64,000 nt of DNA from JACPNO01 sp963825405 (GTDB lineage Bacteria; Acidobacteriota; Terriglobia; Bryobacterales; Bryobacteraceae). The position numbers and the translations under genes were made by a program. Below are positions 22,306 through 31,936 of this stretch, piece after piece. Within the stretch, counting starts at the first letter, position 1, and every line of letters begins with the position of its first letter. The stretch lies in NCBI GenBank assembly GCA_963825405.1, contig CAWGTB010000005.1, positions 558,001-622,000 of the forward strand. The letters are read 5' to 3'. The notes beneath the pieces were generated by a model. The model ran no database searches. It was given only the letters and a program-made list of their open reading frames with translations, and was not told the origin of the DNA.

Positions 22306-23328
22306 ATGACCTCTGGCGATAGAGAGCGATATTCTCGCCAGATTCTGTTTCCGGGAATCGGCGAGGCGGGGCAGGAGCGCCTGCTGGCCTCTCACGCCGT
22401 GGTGGCCGGATGCGGCGCCCTGGGCAGCCTGCAAGCCATGTCCCTTGCGCGGGCTGGCGTGGGCCATCTCACCATCATCGATCGCGATTACGTCGAGTCC
22501 GGCAACCTGCAGCGCCAATTTCTATTTGAAGAATCCGACGCCGCCGATGCCGTGCCCAAAGCCATCGCGGCCGAACGGCGTCTGGCGCGCGTCAATTCCG
22601 GCATTCGGGTCACTGGAATTGTTGCCGATCTCGATCCCTCCAACGCAGAAGAATTACTCGATGGCGTGGATCTGATTCTCGATGGGACCGACAATTTCGA
22701 GACCCGCTACCTGATTAACGACTACGCCGTCAGCCATCTGGTGCCCTGGATTTATGGCGCCGCCGTGGGCAGCTACGGGCTCACCATGCCCGTGATTCCG
22801 GGCCGGACAAGCTGCCTGCGCTGCGTCTATCCGCACCCGCCGGCCGGCGCCCAGCCGACATGCGAAACTGCCGGCGTGTTGAACGCACTCATTGGCGTGA
22901 TCGCGTCGCTGCAAGTTTCTGAAGCGCTCAAGATTCTCTCTGGCCATCCCGAAACCGTGGCGGCGCGGATCACTACAGTCGACGTTTGGTCGGGCGCTAT
23001 CCGGCAGATAGAGCAGCCCTCCCGCGATCCGGAATGCCCGGCATGCGCGCAACGCGATTTTGCTTATCTCAGCGGCGCGCGCCGCGCCCCCATCAGTCTG
23101 TGCGGGCGTAACGCGGTGCAGATTCACGAGCGCGCCCGCCCCATCGATCTGGCGGAATTGAAAAAACGGCTGCTGCCGCTGGGCGAAGTCCGGGCCAATC
23201 CGTTCGCGCTGCGATTTTTGCAGACCACTTTCGAAATCACAGTATTTGCCGATGGCCGCGCCATCATCAAAGGCACAACCGACCCCGGCGTGGCACGCAG
23301 CCTTTACGCGCGCTACGTGGGCCACTGA
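22306..23328 (+). CDS. ThiF/MoeB/HesA-family E1-like adenylyltransferase
   Basis: A 340-residue E1-like enzyme that should adenylate the C-terminus of a ThiS/MoaD-type carrier. Features in order: YSRQILFPGIGEAGQERL, the nucleotide loop GCGALGS, the NLQRQFLF arginine region, DGTDNFETRYLINDY, and a zinc site made of CLRC and CPAC. Cys in PTCETAGVL lies at the MoeB/ThiF-conserved position. No carrier gene is visible nearby. The gene starts a four-gene plus-strand operon with LysE, cyclase and PhzF (gaps 3, 2 and -4 bases). It is divergent from the bamA-like gene with 44 bases between. Either the carrier is elsewhere or the substrate is not ThiS-like. Confidence 0.88.
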   Translation: MTSGDRERYSRQILFPGIGEAGQERLLASHAVVAGCGALGSLQAMSLARAGVGHLTIIDRDYVESGNLQRQFLFEESDAADAVPKAIAAERRLARVNSGIRVTGIVADLDPSNAEELLDGVDLILDGTDNFETRYLINDYAVSHLVPWIYGAAVGSYGLTMPVIPGRTSCLRCVYPHPPAGAQPTCETAGVLNALIGVIASLQVSEALKILSGHPETVAARITTVDVWSGAIRQIEQPSRDPECPACAQRDFAYLSGARRAPISLCGRNAVQIHERARPIDLAELKKRLLPLGEVRANPFALRFLQTTFEITVFADGRAIIKGTTDPGVARSLYARYVGH

Positions 23329-23331
23329 GGT

Positions 23332-23955
23332 ATGAAGTGGGAAACCTGGTGGGTTTTCGTGGTGATGGAGACGGTGCTTTGCGTGACGCCCGGTCCGGCA
23401 GTGCTGCTGGTGCTCTCTCAGGCGCTCGCCCGGGGCGCGCGTAAATCTATATTCGCAAGCTGCGGAATTCTGGCGGCCAACGCATTCTATTTTCTGCTCT
23501 CGGCAACCGGCGTGGGCGTAGTGCTGGCGGCTTCGCACAACCTGTTCCTGGCCATCAAATGGACGGGCGCGGCGTACCTCGTCTACCTGGGCGTCAGTTC
23601 TTTCTTCGGGAAACATTCCATCGTGCCGATGCCGGACACCGATACTCCTCAAGTATCCAACTCGCGCACCTTCGCGAATGGATTCATTCTGCAAATCGCC
23701 AACCCGAAGGCTCTGCTTTTCTTCACGGCCCTGCTGCCGCAGTTCATCAATCCACGCCAGCCGGTGGCGCTGCAAGTGGCGATACTGGCCGGCACGTCGG
23801 CCATCTTGGAATTTTTTATCCTGCTGGGCTATGGGATTTTGGCGGGCACGGCTTCGGAACTCGCGCGCCAGCCGCGCTTCGCCACGGTAACCAACCGCAT
23901 CGCCGGAGTGCTGCTGGCATGCGCTGGAGCCGGTTTGGCTGTCCTCGATCGTTGA
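23332..23955 (+). CDS. LysE/RhtB-family amino acid exporter
   Basis: A 207-residue membrane protein with about six helices. The N-terminus (VVMETVLCVTPGPAVLLVLS) carries the CVTPGPA signature of RhtB-type exporters, and GFILQIANPKALLFFTALLP is the second conserved block. These export amino acids, homoserine lactones or related compounds. It starts 3 bases after the ThiF-like gene and ends 2 bases before the cyclase gene, so it probably exports a product or a toxic intermediate of this operon. The substrate is unknown. Confidence 0.92.
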   Translation: MKWETWWVFVVMETVLCVTPGPAVLLVLSQALARGARKSIFASCGILAANAFYFLLSATGVGVVLAASHNLFLAIKWTGAAYLVYLGVSSFFGKHSIVPMPDTDTPQVSNSRTFANGFILQIANPKALLFFTALLPQFINPRQPVALQVAILAGTSAILEFFILLGYGILAGTASELARQPRFATVTNRIAGVLLACAGAGLAVLDR

Positions 23956-23957
23956 TT

Positions 23958-24620
23958 ATGAGCGCACGATTCATCGACCTCAGCCAGACGATCACCGAAG
24001 GTATGATCACGCTACGCGGTTTTCCGGCTCCGATTATCTGCGACTTCATTAGCCGCGAAGCGTCCAAGAAACGATACGCCGAGGGCACGTCGTTTCAGAT
24101 GGGGAAAATCGAGATGGCGGCCAACACCGGCACCTACATCGACAGCCCGTTTCACCGCTTTGAGAACGGCAAGGATATTTCCGAACTCGATCTGGCGAAC
24201 ATGGCCGATCTCGATGCCGTGGTGGTTCGCGTCACCGGAATGCAAGGCCGGGCCGTCGACCGCCACGCTTTCGCAGCGACGGACGTTGGCGGCAAGGCAG
24301 TGCTGGTCCACACCGGCTGGGCCCAGCACTGGGGTAAGGAGCAGTATTTCGACAATCATCCGTTTCTGACGAAAGCAGCAGCGGTTTACTTGCTAGAGCA
24401 AGGCGCGGTGCTGGTGGGCATCGACTCGCTGAACATCGACGACACCGACGACGGTGAACGTCCCGTGCACACTACGCTGCTCGGCGCCGGTATCCTGATC
24501 GTGGAGCATCTGCGCGGTCTCGAGCAACTTCCTGCGGCCGGTTTTACCTTTACCGCAGCGCCGGCAAAGGTCAAGGGCATCGGCTCTTTCCCAGTCCGGG
24601 CGTTCGCGAAACTTCTATGA
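23958..24620 (+). CDS. Cyclase-family hydrolase (kynurenine formamidase-like)
   Basis: A 220-residue protein of the cyclase/formamidase superfamily (PF04199), metal-dependent hydrolases acting on amides or lactones. The start FIDLSQTITEGM and the block AANTGTYIDSPFHRF are clear. In most members the metal motif is HxGTHxDxPxH; here the first His is Asn and the second is Tyr, while Asp and the last His remain. The metal site must therefore differ. ATG 23958 was chosen because it follows the LysE stop by 2 bases; the longer open frame upstream lies inside lysE. The stop overlaps the PhzF start (ATGA). Confidence 0.87.
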   Translation: MSARFIDLSQTITEGMITLRGFPAPIICDFISREASKKRYAEGTSFQMGKIEMAANTGTYIDSPFHRFENGKDISELDLANMADLDAVVVRVTGMQGRAVDRHAFAATDVGGKAVLVHTGWAQHWGKEQYFDNHPFLTKAAAVYLLEQGAVLVGIDSLNIDDTDDGERPVHTTLLGAGILIVEHLRGLEQLPAAGFTFTAAPAKVKGIGSFPVRAFAKLL

Positions 24621-25501
24621 GAAAACTGCACTACTACCTGGTTGACGTTTTCACCGATCGCCTCTTCGGCGGCAATCCGCTCGCGGTTTTTACAGACGCG
24701 CAGGGAGTTTCGACGGAGCTGATGCAGTCGATTGCGCGCGAGATGAATTTGTCGGAAACCACTTTCGTGCTTCCGGCTGAAACGCCCGGAACCGACTATC
24801 GCGTGCGTATTTTCACACCGGCTGTGGAGCTACCCATGGCAGGGCACCCAACCGTCGGCACGGCGTTCGTTCTGGCGAGAGAGAAAATGATTGCAGGGCC
24901 GATGGTCACGTTCGGCGAAGGCGTGGGGCCGGTGCCGGTCACGATTCAGCCGGGTCTGATCGAAATGCAGCAGCCGCTCCCGGCGTTCGGTGCGCGTTTC
25001 GAAGCAGAGGCCGTCGCCGCCGTACTATCGCTCGACGCCCGGGCGATCACCGATACCGGCCTGCCTGCCGAAGTGGTCTCCTGCGGTGTGCCGCTTCTGT
25101 TTGTGCCGGTGCGCGATCTGGCAGCCATGCGCGCCATCCGCATGCGTTTGGATCGTTGGGAAAGCACGCTGCAAGGTTCTGAGGGCCAGCACGTTTTTGC
25201 ATTAACGCGCGAGGTGGAATTTCCCGGCTCAGCCGTGCACGCGCGCATGTTCGCACCGGCCAGCGGCATCCCCGAGGACCCAGCCACCGGCGGTGCATGC
25301 GGCCCGCTAGGTTCTTACCTGGTTCGTCACGGCGTGATCGAGGCAGCGCCGCGCGCCGAGTTCACCTGCGAGCAGGGAATCGAGATGGGGCGGCCCAGTT
25401 TTATTCGGATCGTTATCGAGCAGGAAGCAGGCGCGATCAACGCGGTGCGTGTAGGCGGGAATTGTTGCTTCGTCGGTGAAGGCGACCTGGAAATTTCCTA
25501 G
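24617..25501 (+). CDS. PhzF-family isomerase, cytosolic
   Basis: A 294-residue PhzF-like protein (diaminopimelate-epimerase fold, two similar halves). PhzF isomerises dihydro-hydroxyanthranilate in phenazine synthesis, but most homologs have unknown substrates. Conserved residues are present: Glu in NLSETTFV, His and Gly in MAGHPTVGTA, Asp in EDPATGGACGP. No signal peptide is present, unlike the two PhzF paralogs at 35871 and 36848. It is the last gene of the ThiF/LysE/cyclase/PhzF operon, overlapping the cyclase by 4 bases. No other phenazine genes are seen, so a phenazine role is unlikely. Confidence 0.92.
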   Translation: MRKLHYYLVDVFTDRLFGGNPLAVFTDAQGVSTELMQSIAREMNLSETTFVLPAETPGTDYRVRIFTPAVELPMAGHPTVGTAFVLAREKMIAGPMVTFGEGVGPVPVTIQPGLIEMQQPLPAFGARFEAEAVAAVLSLDARAITDTGLPAEVVSCGVPLLFVPVRDLAAMRAIRMRLDRWESTLQGSEGQHVFALTREVEFPGSAVHARMFAPASGIPEDPATGGACGPLGSYLVRHGVIEAAPRAEFTCEQGIEMGRPSFIRIVIEQEAGAINAVRVGGNCCFVGEGDLEIS

Positions 25502-25503
25502 CG

Positions 25504-25764
25504 CTACTCGTAGACCTCGCGCCTGTGCGCGATTCGGGTGATGCTGACGAGTTTCGCCGTGTCGTCGATGATTTACAGCATGCGCCAGTCACCGACGCGA
25601 ACGCGCCAAAGACCTCTGTGGCCTTTCAGTTTCTTGCACCCCACTGGCCTTGGCATGTCGGCGAGAGATTCAAGTTTACGGACGACACGGGACAACATCT
25701 TTTCCGGTAACGCTTCGAGTTCTTTTCGTGCGGATGGTTTTACCTCGACGACGTAACTATCCAC
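25504..25764 (-). pseudogene. RelE/ParE-type toxin with an in-frame stop codon
   Basis: The frame starts VEVKPSARKELEALPEKML and continues KKLKGHRGLWRVRVGDWRML, the standard RelE/ParE pattern. It then meets TAA at 25573-25575. Reading through gives IIDDTAKLVSITRIAHRRE and a proper end at 25504, about 86 residues, where RelE toxins usually have Tyr or a similar residue at the stop position. A single substitution (TAT or TAC to TAA) would explain it. Either the toxin is inactivated, losing the C-terminal strand with catalytic Arg/His residues, or this is a base error. It overlaps the antitoxin end by 8 bases. Confidence 0.75.
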
Positions 25765-25948
25765 GCAACCGGCCGCGCTTTACGAGGTCCGCTTTGATCT
25801 TCTCGAGCGGAATTCCCTTTTCTTTGCGGCGCGATTCCGACCCAAGACCGTCCCAAAAGTCCTCCCAGATGGCCCCGTATTTCTTGAGGTCGATCTGAAC
25901 GGCGACCTTGCGGCCCTTCTCGTCGGTCACGTACTGAATTCCGGTCAT
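25757..25948 (-). CDS. Antitoxin partner of the RelE-type toxin
   Basis: A 63-residue protein (MTGIQYVTDEKGRKVAVQID onward) with the Phd/RelB-like pattern: short beta start, then a charged helix (PLEKIKADLVKRGRLRG) that would wrap the toxin. Its end overlaps the toxin start by 8 bases. ATG 25948 is chosen because aagga stands ten bases upstream; a TTG at 25966 in the same frame abuts the fucosidase stop. The pair may be cotranscribed with the fucosidase gene, 18 bases upstream. Confidence 0.72.
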   Translation of the reverse strand: MTGIQYVTDEKGRKVAVQIDLKKYGAIWEDFWDGLGSESRRKEKGIPLEKIKADLVKRGRLRG

Positions 25949-25966
25949 GCTCTCATTATCCTTCAA

Positions 25967-27248
<1,282 letters not shown>

Positions 27249-27257
27249 GAAGCACCT

Positions 27258-28226
27258 CTAATATCCGAGTTTCTTGTTTATCACATTGTGAAGCGGCGCG
27301 CCTTGGCGAAAGCGCTCGAAGTTATCGAGGAAGACGCGCATGGCGCGATCCTTCCAGTCGGGCGTGCTGTCGGCGCAATGCGGGGAGAGCAGCAGATTTT
27401 CTATGCGATAGAACGGATGGCCGGCGGGCAGCGGCTCGGTTTCGAACACGTCGAGCGCCGCGCCGCGGATGCGTCCGCTTTCGAGCGCATGCAGCAAAGG
27501 CGCTTCCTGAACCACCGGTCCGCGGCCGATATTGATCAGCACCGCGCTGGGCTTCATGGCAGCCAACTCCGGTTCGCCGATCAACCCGCGCGTTTGCGCT
27601 GTCAGCGGCGTGGTCACGGCCACGTAATCGGATTGCGCCAGCAGTTCGTGCATTCGCTCGTTGGGCAAAACCTGCTCGGCATAAGGATCGTCACGCGAAA
27701 GTTCAGGACGCTGCCGCAGGGCCAAAACCCGCATGTCCAAAGCGCGGGCACGCTGAGCGACACCCTGCCCGATATCGCCGTATCCAATAATCCCCAGCGT
27801 CTGCCGGTTGATCTCGATGATCGAATAGGGTTCCCAGACACCCGCCGCCTGGTTGCGAATCATGCGCCTGAAATCGCGGGCGAAATACAGAATCGCAGCG
27901 ATCACAAATTCGGCCAGCGCCGGCGTGAATACTCCCCGCCCATTAGTCACGATCGCGGAACTCTCGACCACCGCCGGAGTCAGCACGTTGTCGAGGCCGG
28001 CTGCGCGCGAATGCACCCAGCGCACGCGGGGCGCCATGTTCCACACCTGTTCGAACAGCGGCCGCTTGCCTCCCCAGTTCAAAATGACGCTGGCCTGAGC
28101 GGCGGTTCGCTCGAACGCGAGCGGCTCCAAACCCACCGCGAGCGTGGTGCTTTCCGGAAGTTCTTCCAACATCGCCAGTTTCGATTCCGCCGGATTGGCC
28201 AGCACCAAAACTGTGATATCGTCCAT
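27258..28226 (-). CDS. D-isomer-specific 2-hydroxyacid dehydrogenase
   Basis: A 322-residue NAD(P)-dependent oxidoreductase. The Rossmann loop is GIIGYGDIGQGVAQRA; the catalytic Arg is in INIGRGPVVQE, Glu in DVFETEPLP and His in SPHCAD, the usual triad of the family. It converts a 2-keto acid to a D-2-hydroxy acid or the reverse; the substrate cannot be assigned. ATG 28226 is chosen because earlier codons lie within the divergent glpX gene. Only 16 bases separate its start from the glpX start, so the two promoters must lie inside or across each other's 5' ends. Confidence 0.9.
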   Translation of the reverse strand: MDDITVLVLANPAESKLAMLEELPESTTLAVGLEPLAFERTAAQASVILNWGGKRPLFEQVWNMAPRVRWVHSRAAGLDNVLTPAVVESSAIVTNGRGVFTPALAEFVIAAILYFARDFRRMIRNQAAGVWEPYSIIEINRQTLGIIGYGDIGQGVAQRARALDMRVLALRQRPELSRDDPYAEQVLPNERMHELLAQSDYVAVTTPLTAQTRGLIGEPELAAMKPSAVLINIGRGPVVQEAPLLHALESGRIRGAALDVFETEPLPAGHPFYRIENLLLSPHCADSTPDWKDRAMRVFLDNFERFRQGAPLHNVINKKLGY

Positions 28227-28242
28227 GAGGAGAAAATGTACC

Positions 28243-29220
28243 ATGTTCGATCTTTCGTTGGAAGTGCTAGGCGTGGTAGAAGATGCAGCGATTGCCTCGG
28301 CCCGCACCATGGGCATGGGCGACCGTGACGGCGCCGACCGCGCCGCCGTCGAGAGCATGCGGAAATCGCTCGAAACCATTGCCATCGATGGCACCATCGT
28401 CATCGGCGAAGGCGAGCGCGACCAGGCGCCCATGCTCTACATCGGCGAAAAAATCGGCTCATCCAAAGAGCAGCCGGGCGCTTACACGGTGGATATTGCG
28501 GTCGATCCGCTGGAAGGAACCAACCTGTGCGCCACCGGCGCGGGCGGCGCCATCACCGTGCTGGCGGCGTCCGAGAAAGGCGGGCTGCTGCACGCGCCGG
28601 ATTGCTACATGGAGAAAATCATCGTCGGCCCGCAGGCACGCGGCGCCGTGGACCTGGACGCCCCGCTCAAGAGCAACCTCAAAGCCATCGCGCGGAGACT
28701 GCAGCGCGGCGTGGACGATCTGGTCGTCGTGGTCCTGGACCGTCCCCGCCACGAGAAGCTGATCGCCGACATTCGCGAGGCGGGCGCGCGCATTCGTCTG
28801 ATTGGCGATGGCGATCTATCCGCCGGCATTGCCGCGGCAGTTTCCGGCACGGGCGTGCACGCCGTGATGGGATCGGGCGGCGCTCCGGAAGGCGTGCTCA
28901 CCGCGGCGGCCCTGCGCTGCCTGAACGGCGAGATTCTGGGCCGCCTGGTGGTGAAAGACGACAAGCAAAAAGAGCGCATGCAGGCCATGGGTATCCGCGA
29001 CGTCAACAAGATCTACACCACGCAGGAGCTGGCTCCCGGCAAGAATATCGTCTTCGCGGCCAGCGGCGTGACCGACGGTAACCTGTTGAAGGGCGTGCGT
29101 TTCTTCGGCGACGGCACCCGCACGCAATCCATCGTAATGACGCTGATGCCGGCCCGCGTGCGGTTTACCGACACCGTGCATCTGGAGAACAAGCCGGACG
29201 TAAAAGTGCGATTCCGGTAG
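28243..29220 (+). CDS. glpX: Class II fructose-1,6-bisphosphatase
   Basis: A 325-residue GlpX enzyme of gluconeogenesis: fructose 1,6-bisphosphate to fructose 6-phosphate. Diagnostic blocks are SARTMGMGDRDGAD, DGTIVIGEGERDQAPMLYIG, DIAVDPLEGTNL and HAVMGSGGAPEGVL, which hold the metal and phosphate ligands. The start is ATG 28243 with aggag about ten bases upstream; the longer frame upstream overlaps the divergent dehydrogenase. Three small membrane proteins and an M42 peptidase follow on the same strand with gaps of 21 bases or less, except 26 bases before the third. Confidence 0.95.
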   Translation: MFDLSLEVLGVVEDAAIASARTMGMGDRDGADRAAVESMRKSLETIAIDGTIVIGEGERDQAPMLYIGEKIGSSKEQPGAYTVDIAVDPLEGTNLCATGAGGAITVLAASEKGGLLHAPDCYMEKIIVGPQARGAVDLDAPLKSNLKAIARRLQRGVDDLVVVVLDRPRHEKLIADIREAGARIRLIGDGDLSAGIAAAVSGTGVHAVMGSGGAPEGVLTAAALRCLNGEILGRLVVKDDKQKERMQAMGIRDVNKIYTTQELAPGKNIVFAASGVTDGNLLKGVRFFGDGTRTQSIVMTLMPARVRFTDTVHLENKPDVKVRFR

Positions 29221-29241
29221 TCAAGCGGCAGGAGTGGCAGC

Positions 29242-29532
29242 ATGAAATTCCGGATTGGTATTTGGGCGAGTGCGGGCCTTCTCATAGCAGGCTTCTGGGC
29301 ATTTTATGCCTTCGCCTCCACACCCCCGGCGCTGACCTCAGCGGACCCGATCGTGCTTCTCGTCCAGTTAACTTGCCCCATTGCGTTTGTTGGTTTTTAT
29401 CGGCTCGGTCTGTACTGGGTTCTGCTTGCAAATGCGGCTACCTATGCGTTGGTCGGTCTGATCGTGGAGACCGTGCGGCATCGGAGCGCACTATCCGGGA
29501 ACATTCCGCGACCCGGCCTCGTACAGTGGTGA
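29242..29532 (+). CDS. Small multi-span membrane protein, unknown
   Basis: A 96-residue protein with about three predicted membrane helices: residues 6-25, about 36-55 and about 58-78. No known motif is seen. A good ribosome binding site (aggag) precedes ATG 29242. It lies 21 bases after glpX and 15 bases before the next small membrane gene. I do not recognise the family, and no function can be inferred beyond membrane location. Confidence 0.6.
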   Translation: MKFRIGIWASAGLLIAGFWAFYAFASTPPALTSADPIVLLVQLTCPIAFVGFYRLGLYWVLLANAATYALVGLIVETVRHRSALSGNIPRPGLVQW

Positions 29533-29547
29533 AAGGGGGCAAGCTCC

Positions 29548-30081
29548 ATGCGGCGACGTTCGCAATCGGGTGGAATCATTGGCGTTTTGATGGGTTTACT
29601 GGCCGTGGCTATGGTCGGTGTCGCCTGCCTGGTCATGTTCGGCCTCTATATCGCCCATAATGTTCGCGTCGAGCATACCCGGAACGGCTCGGACGAGACC
29701 GTGCTCCTGGATACGCCGGTAGGCTCGATGAAGGTCCGGCCGCATCAGAGGCTCGATCCCAAGGCAGTGGGAATTCCGATCTACCCCGGCGCCGTGCGGG
29801 AGGATCGCGATACCAACGCCGCCAGCTTCGAATTCGACTTCGATTCCCGCCACAAGGAGTTCAGCGTCCTGGGCGCGGAATACACCACCTCCGATTCGAT
29901 CGACCGCGTACGCAATTTCTACCACCAGGAGCTGCCGCACTGGATGATCAGCAAATCGCGCCACGGCCGGTTCCAGATGGAGTACACCGAAGACGGCTAC
30001 AAACGCTTCGTCGTTCTGTCGGAGCGGCACGGGCGCACCCGCATCGGGCTTGCGTCTGTGGGCGAGCCTGCGTCAAACTGA
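29548..30081 (+). CDS. Membrane-anchored protein of unknown function
   Basis: A 177-residue protein with an N-terminal membrane helix (about residues 9-33, GIIGVLMGLLAVAMVGVACL) and a soluble domain outside the membrane. The soluble part has IPIYPGAVREDR, VLGAEYTTSDSIDRVRNFYH and a C-terminal segment of charged strands. The YPGA and VxxFYxxxL pattern is seen in many acidobacterial and other proteins of unknown role. The site aaaggggg lies upstream of the ATG. It is probably cotranscribed with its neighbours. Confidence 0.65.
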   Translation: MRRRSQSGGIIGVLMGLLAVAMVGVACLVMFGLYIAHNVRVEHTRNGSDETVLLDTPVGSMKVRPHQRLDPKAVGIPIYPGAVREDRDTNAASFEFDFDSRHKEFSVLGAEYTTSDSIDRVRNFYHQELPHWMISKSRHGRFQMEYTEDGYKRFVVLSERHGRTRIGLASVGEPASN

Positions 30082-30107
30082 TCGTAACGGCTTCCAGCCC
30101 GTCGATC

Positions 30108-30734
30108 ATGCCTGAATACTGCAGTTGCGGCGCCGAGTTGCCGCCGGACGCGCGCTTTTGTCACAAATGCGGTAAGCCGCAGCGGGAAAGCGACGTTCAG
30201 TTCGCCAAGGACAACGGAACTGCGGAGACAGCGCCCGTGGCGGTTCTGGCGGCGGTTGAGGCTCCGGCGCCCATGCCGCTCACCTTCCACAATCCAGAAG
30301 CCATTCGCGTCGGATTTTCGGTGGCGTCGGTGGCGGCGCTGCTCAGCATGATTCCTTACGTGAACTTTGGTTTTGTTTTCTGGCTGCTTGGCGCGGGCTT
30401 CGTTTCCGTATTTTTCTACAAGCGGCGCACCGGGCAACGGCTCTCGGTCCGCAGCGGCGCGCGCATGGGATGGATCACCGGCGTGCTGAGCTTCGCAATC
30501 ATCACCGTCATCCTGACTTTTGCCCTGTTCGCCATCAATCGCATGGGCGGATTCGCCGCCGTGCGCGATCAGATGACATCAGTGCAAATGACGCAAAAGG
30601 ATGTCGACGAAGTAGCGGCCGCACTGCAAAGCCCCATGGGAATCCTGCGCCTGCTGGCCTCCATTTTCGTGGTGATGACGCTGGTGCCGATGGCCGGGGG
30701 CGCACTGGGCGCCAAAATACTAAACAAAGAGTAA
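30108..30734 (+). CDS. Zinc-ribbon membrane protein
   Basis: A 208-residue protein. The N-terminus holds a zinc ribbon with paired Cys (YCSCGAELPPDARFCHKCG), followed by a Pro/Ala linker and about four membrane helices (residues about 65-100, 120-145 and 185-205). This layout is common in small bacterial proteins annotated only as zinc-ribbon domain-containing. The ribbon should face the cytoplasm. The M42 peptidase gene starts 3 bases after its stop, suggesting coexpression. The function is unknown. Confidence 0.72.
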   Translation: MPEYCSCGAELPPDARFCHKCGKPQRESDVQFAKDNGTAETAPVAVLAAVEAPAPMPLTFHNPEAIRVGFSVASVAALLSMIPYVNFGFVFWLLGAGFVSVFFYKRRTGQRLSVRSGARMGWITGVLSFAIITVILTFALFAINRMGGFAAVRDQMTSVQMTQKDVDEVAAALQSPMGILRLLASIFVVMTLVPMAGGALGAKILNKE

Positions 30735-30737
30735 ATC

Positions 30738-31887
30738 ATGCGATTGCCGTGGCTGTGCCTGGCGGGAATTCTCCTGCTTCTCACCCCTGAAACGCGCGCG
30801 CCAAACCGACCGCGCCGCTCACCTGCTCGAAGAACTCTCCAACGCCTACGGCCCGCCGGGCTTCGAAGGTCCGGTGCGGATCATCGTCCGCCGCGAGCTG
30901 ACGCCGCTTAGCGATCGCATCGAGACCGACGGCATCGGCTCGCTCATTGCGGTGCTGGGACGCAACGCGGACGCGCCCCGCGTGATGATCGCCGCGCACA
31001 TGGACGAGCTCGGCATGATGGTGAAGCATGTCACCGAAAACGGCTACGTGAAATTCCAAACCCTGGGCGGATGGCTGGATCAGGGATTGATCAACCAGCG
31101 CTTCGTGATTCTTACGCGCAAGGGTGAAGTGCACGGAGTCACCGGTTTGAAGACTCCACACGTGATGTCGGCTGAGGAGCGCGGACGGGTCACCCGCCGC
31201 GATGACATCTTCATCGATGTTGGCGCAGCCAATCGCCAGGACGCCGAAGAGCGCCTGGGAATCCGGCCCGGCGACCCCATCGCGCCCGATAGCCGCTTCG
31301 CTGTCTTGAATGGCGGCCCGCTTTACGTCGGTAAGGCGTGGGACGATCGCGCCGGGGTTGCCGTCATGATTGAGGTGATGCGCCGGTTGAAAGCCAATCC
31401 GCCCGCAGCCACGGTTTTTGCTACCGCAACCGTCCAGGAAGAGATCGGCCTGCGCGGCGCGCACACATCCAGCTATATTGTGAAGCCGGATATCGGCATC
31501 AGCCTCGAAGCCGGCGTCGGCGCGGATTATCCCGGCATCTCCGCCGATGAAGCGCAGGAGCGCCTCGGCCGCGGCCCCGGCATGTTTCTGCACGACAGCA
31601 CCATGCTGCCGAATTTGAAGCTGCGCGATTTGTTCATCGACGTCGCGCATGAAAAAGGCTTGCCGCTGCAATTCGATGTCCTGAATGGCTATGGCGAAGA
31701 CGGCGCCGAGATGCAGAAATCCTTCGCCGGCATTCCAAGCATCAACATCACCGTTCCCACACGCTACCTGCACAATCACAACGGCATCATCCACCGGCAG
31801 GATTTCGATCGCGCCGTGGATCTGGTGACCGAAGTGATTCGCAAACTGGACGCGGAAACGGTCAAGCGCTTGAAGCAGTTCGAGTAG
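30738..31887 (+). CDS. M42-family aminopeptidase with a putative signal peptide (one frameshift)
   Basis: Metal-dependent aminopeptidase or endoglucanase-like M42 protein. Metal and catalytic residues are in MIAAHMDELGMMVKHV, KAWDDRAGVAVMIE and ATVQEEIGLRGAHTS; the C-terminal ligand is in TRYLHNHNGIIH. The continuous frame opens at 30874 without a usable start, while ATG 30738 gives LPWLCLAGILLLLTPETRA, a signal-peptide-like stretch. Removing one C of the pair at 30801-30802 joins them: QTDRAAHLLEELSNAYGPPG, the normal M42 N-terminus. The corrected protein has about 382 residues. M42 enzymes are usually cytosolic, so an exported one is uncommon. Confidence 0.88.
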
Positions 31888-31893
31888 CTAGCA

Positions 31894-31934
31894 AAAACCG
31901 CTCCGATTCAGAGCCGCGACCGAAGGGAGCGATT
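31894..31934. repeat. Repeat C, copy 2, between convergent genes
   Basis: On the minus strand this reads gctcccttcggtcgcggctc and then an altered loop and gcggttt. The first 19-base core differs from 13110-13128 at one position. It fills the gap between the convergent M42 peptidase and Gfo/Idh genes, starting 6 bases after one stop codon and ending 2 bases before the other. It can fold into a hairpin (accgctcc with gggagcgat). Confidence 0.6.
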
Positions 31935-31936
31935 CT

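Noticed and set aside
24617..25501. Phenazine biosynthesis cluster
   Set aside because: Only PhzF homologs are present; no phzB, phzD, phzE or phzG genes are in the window.
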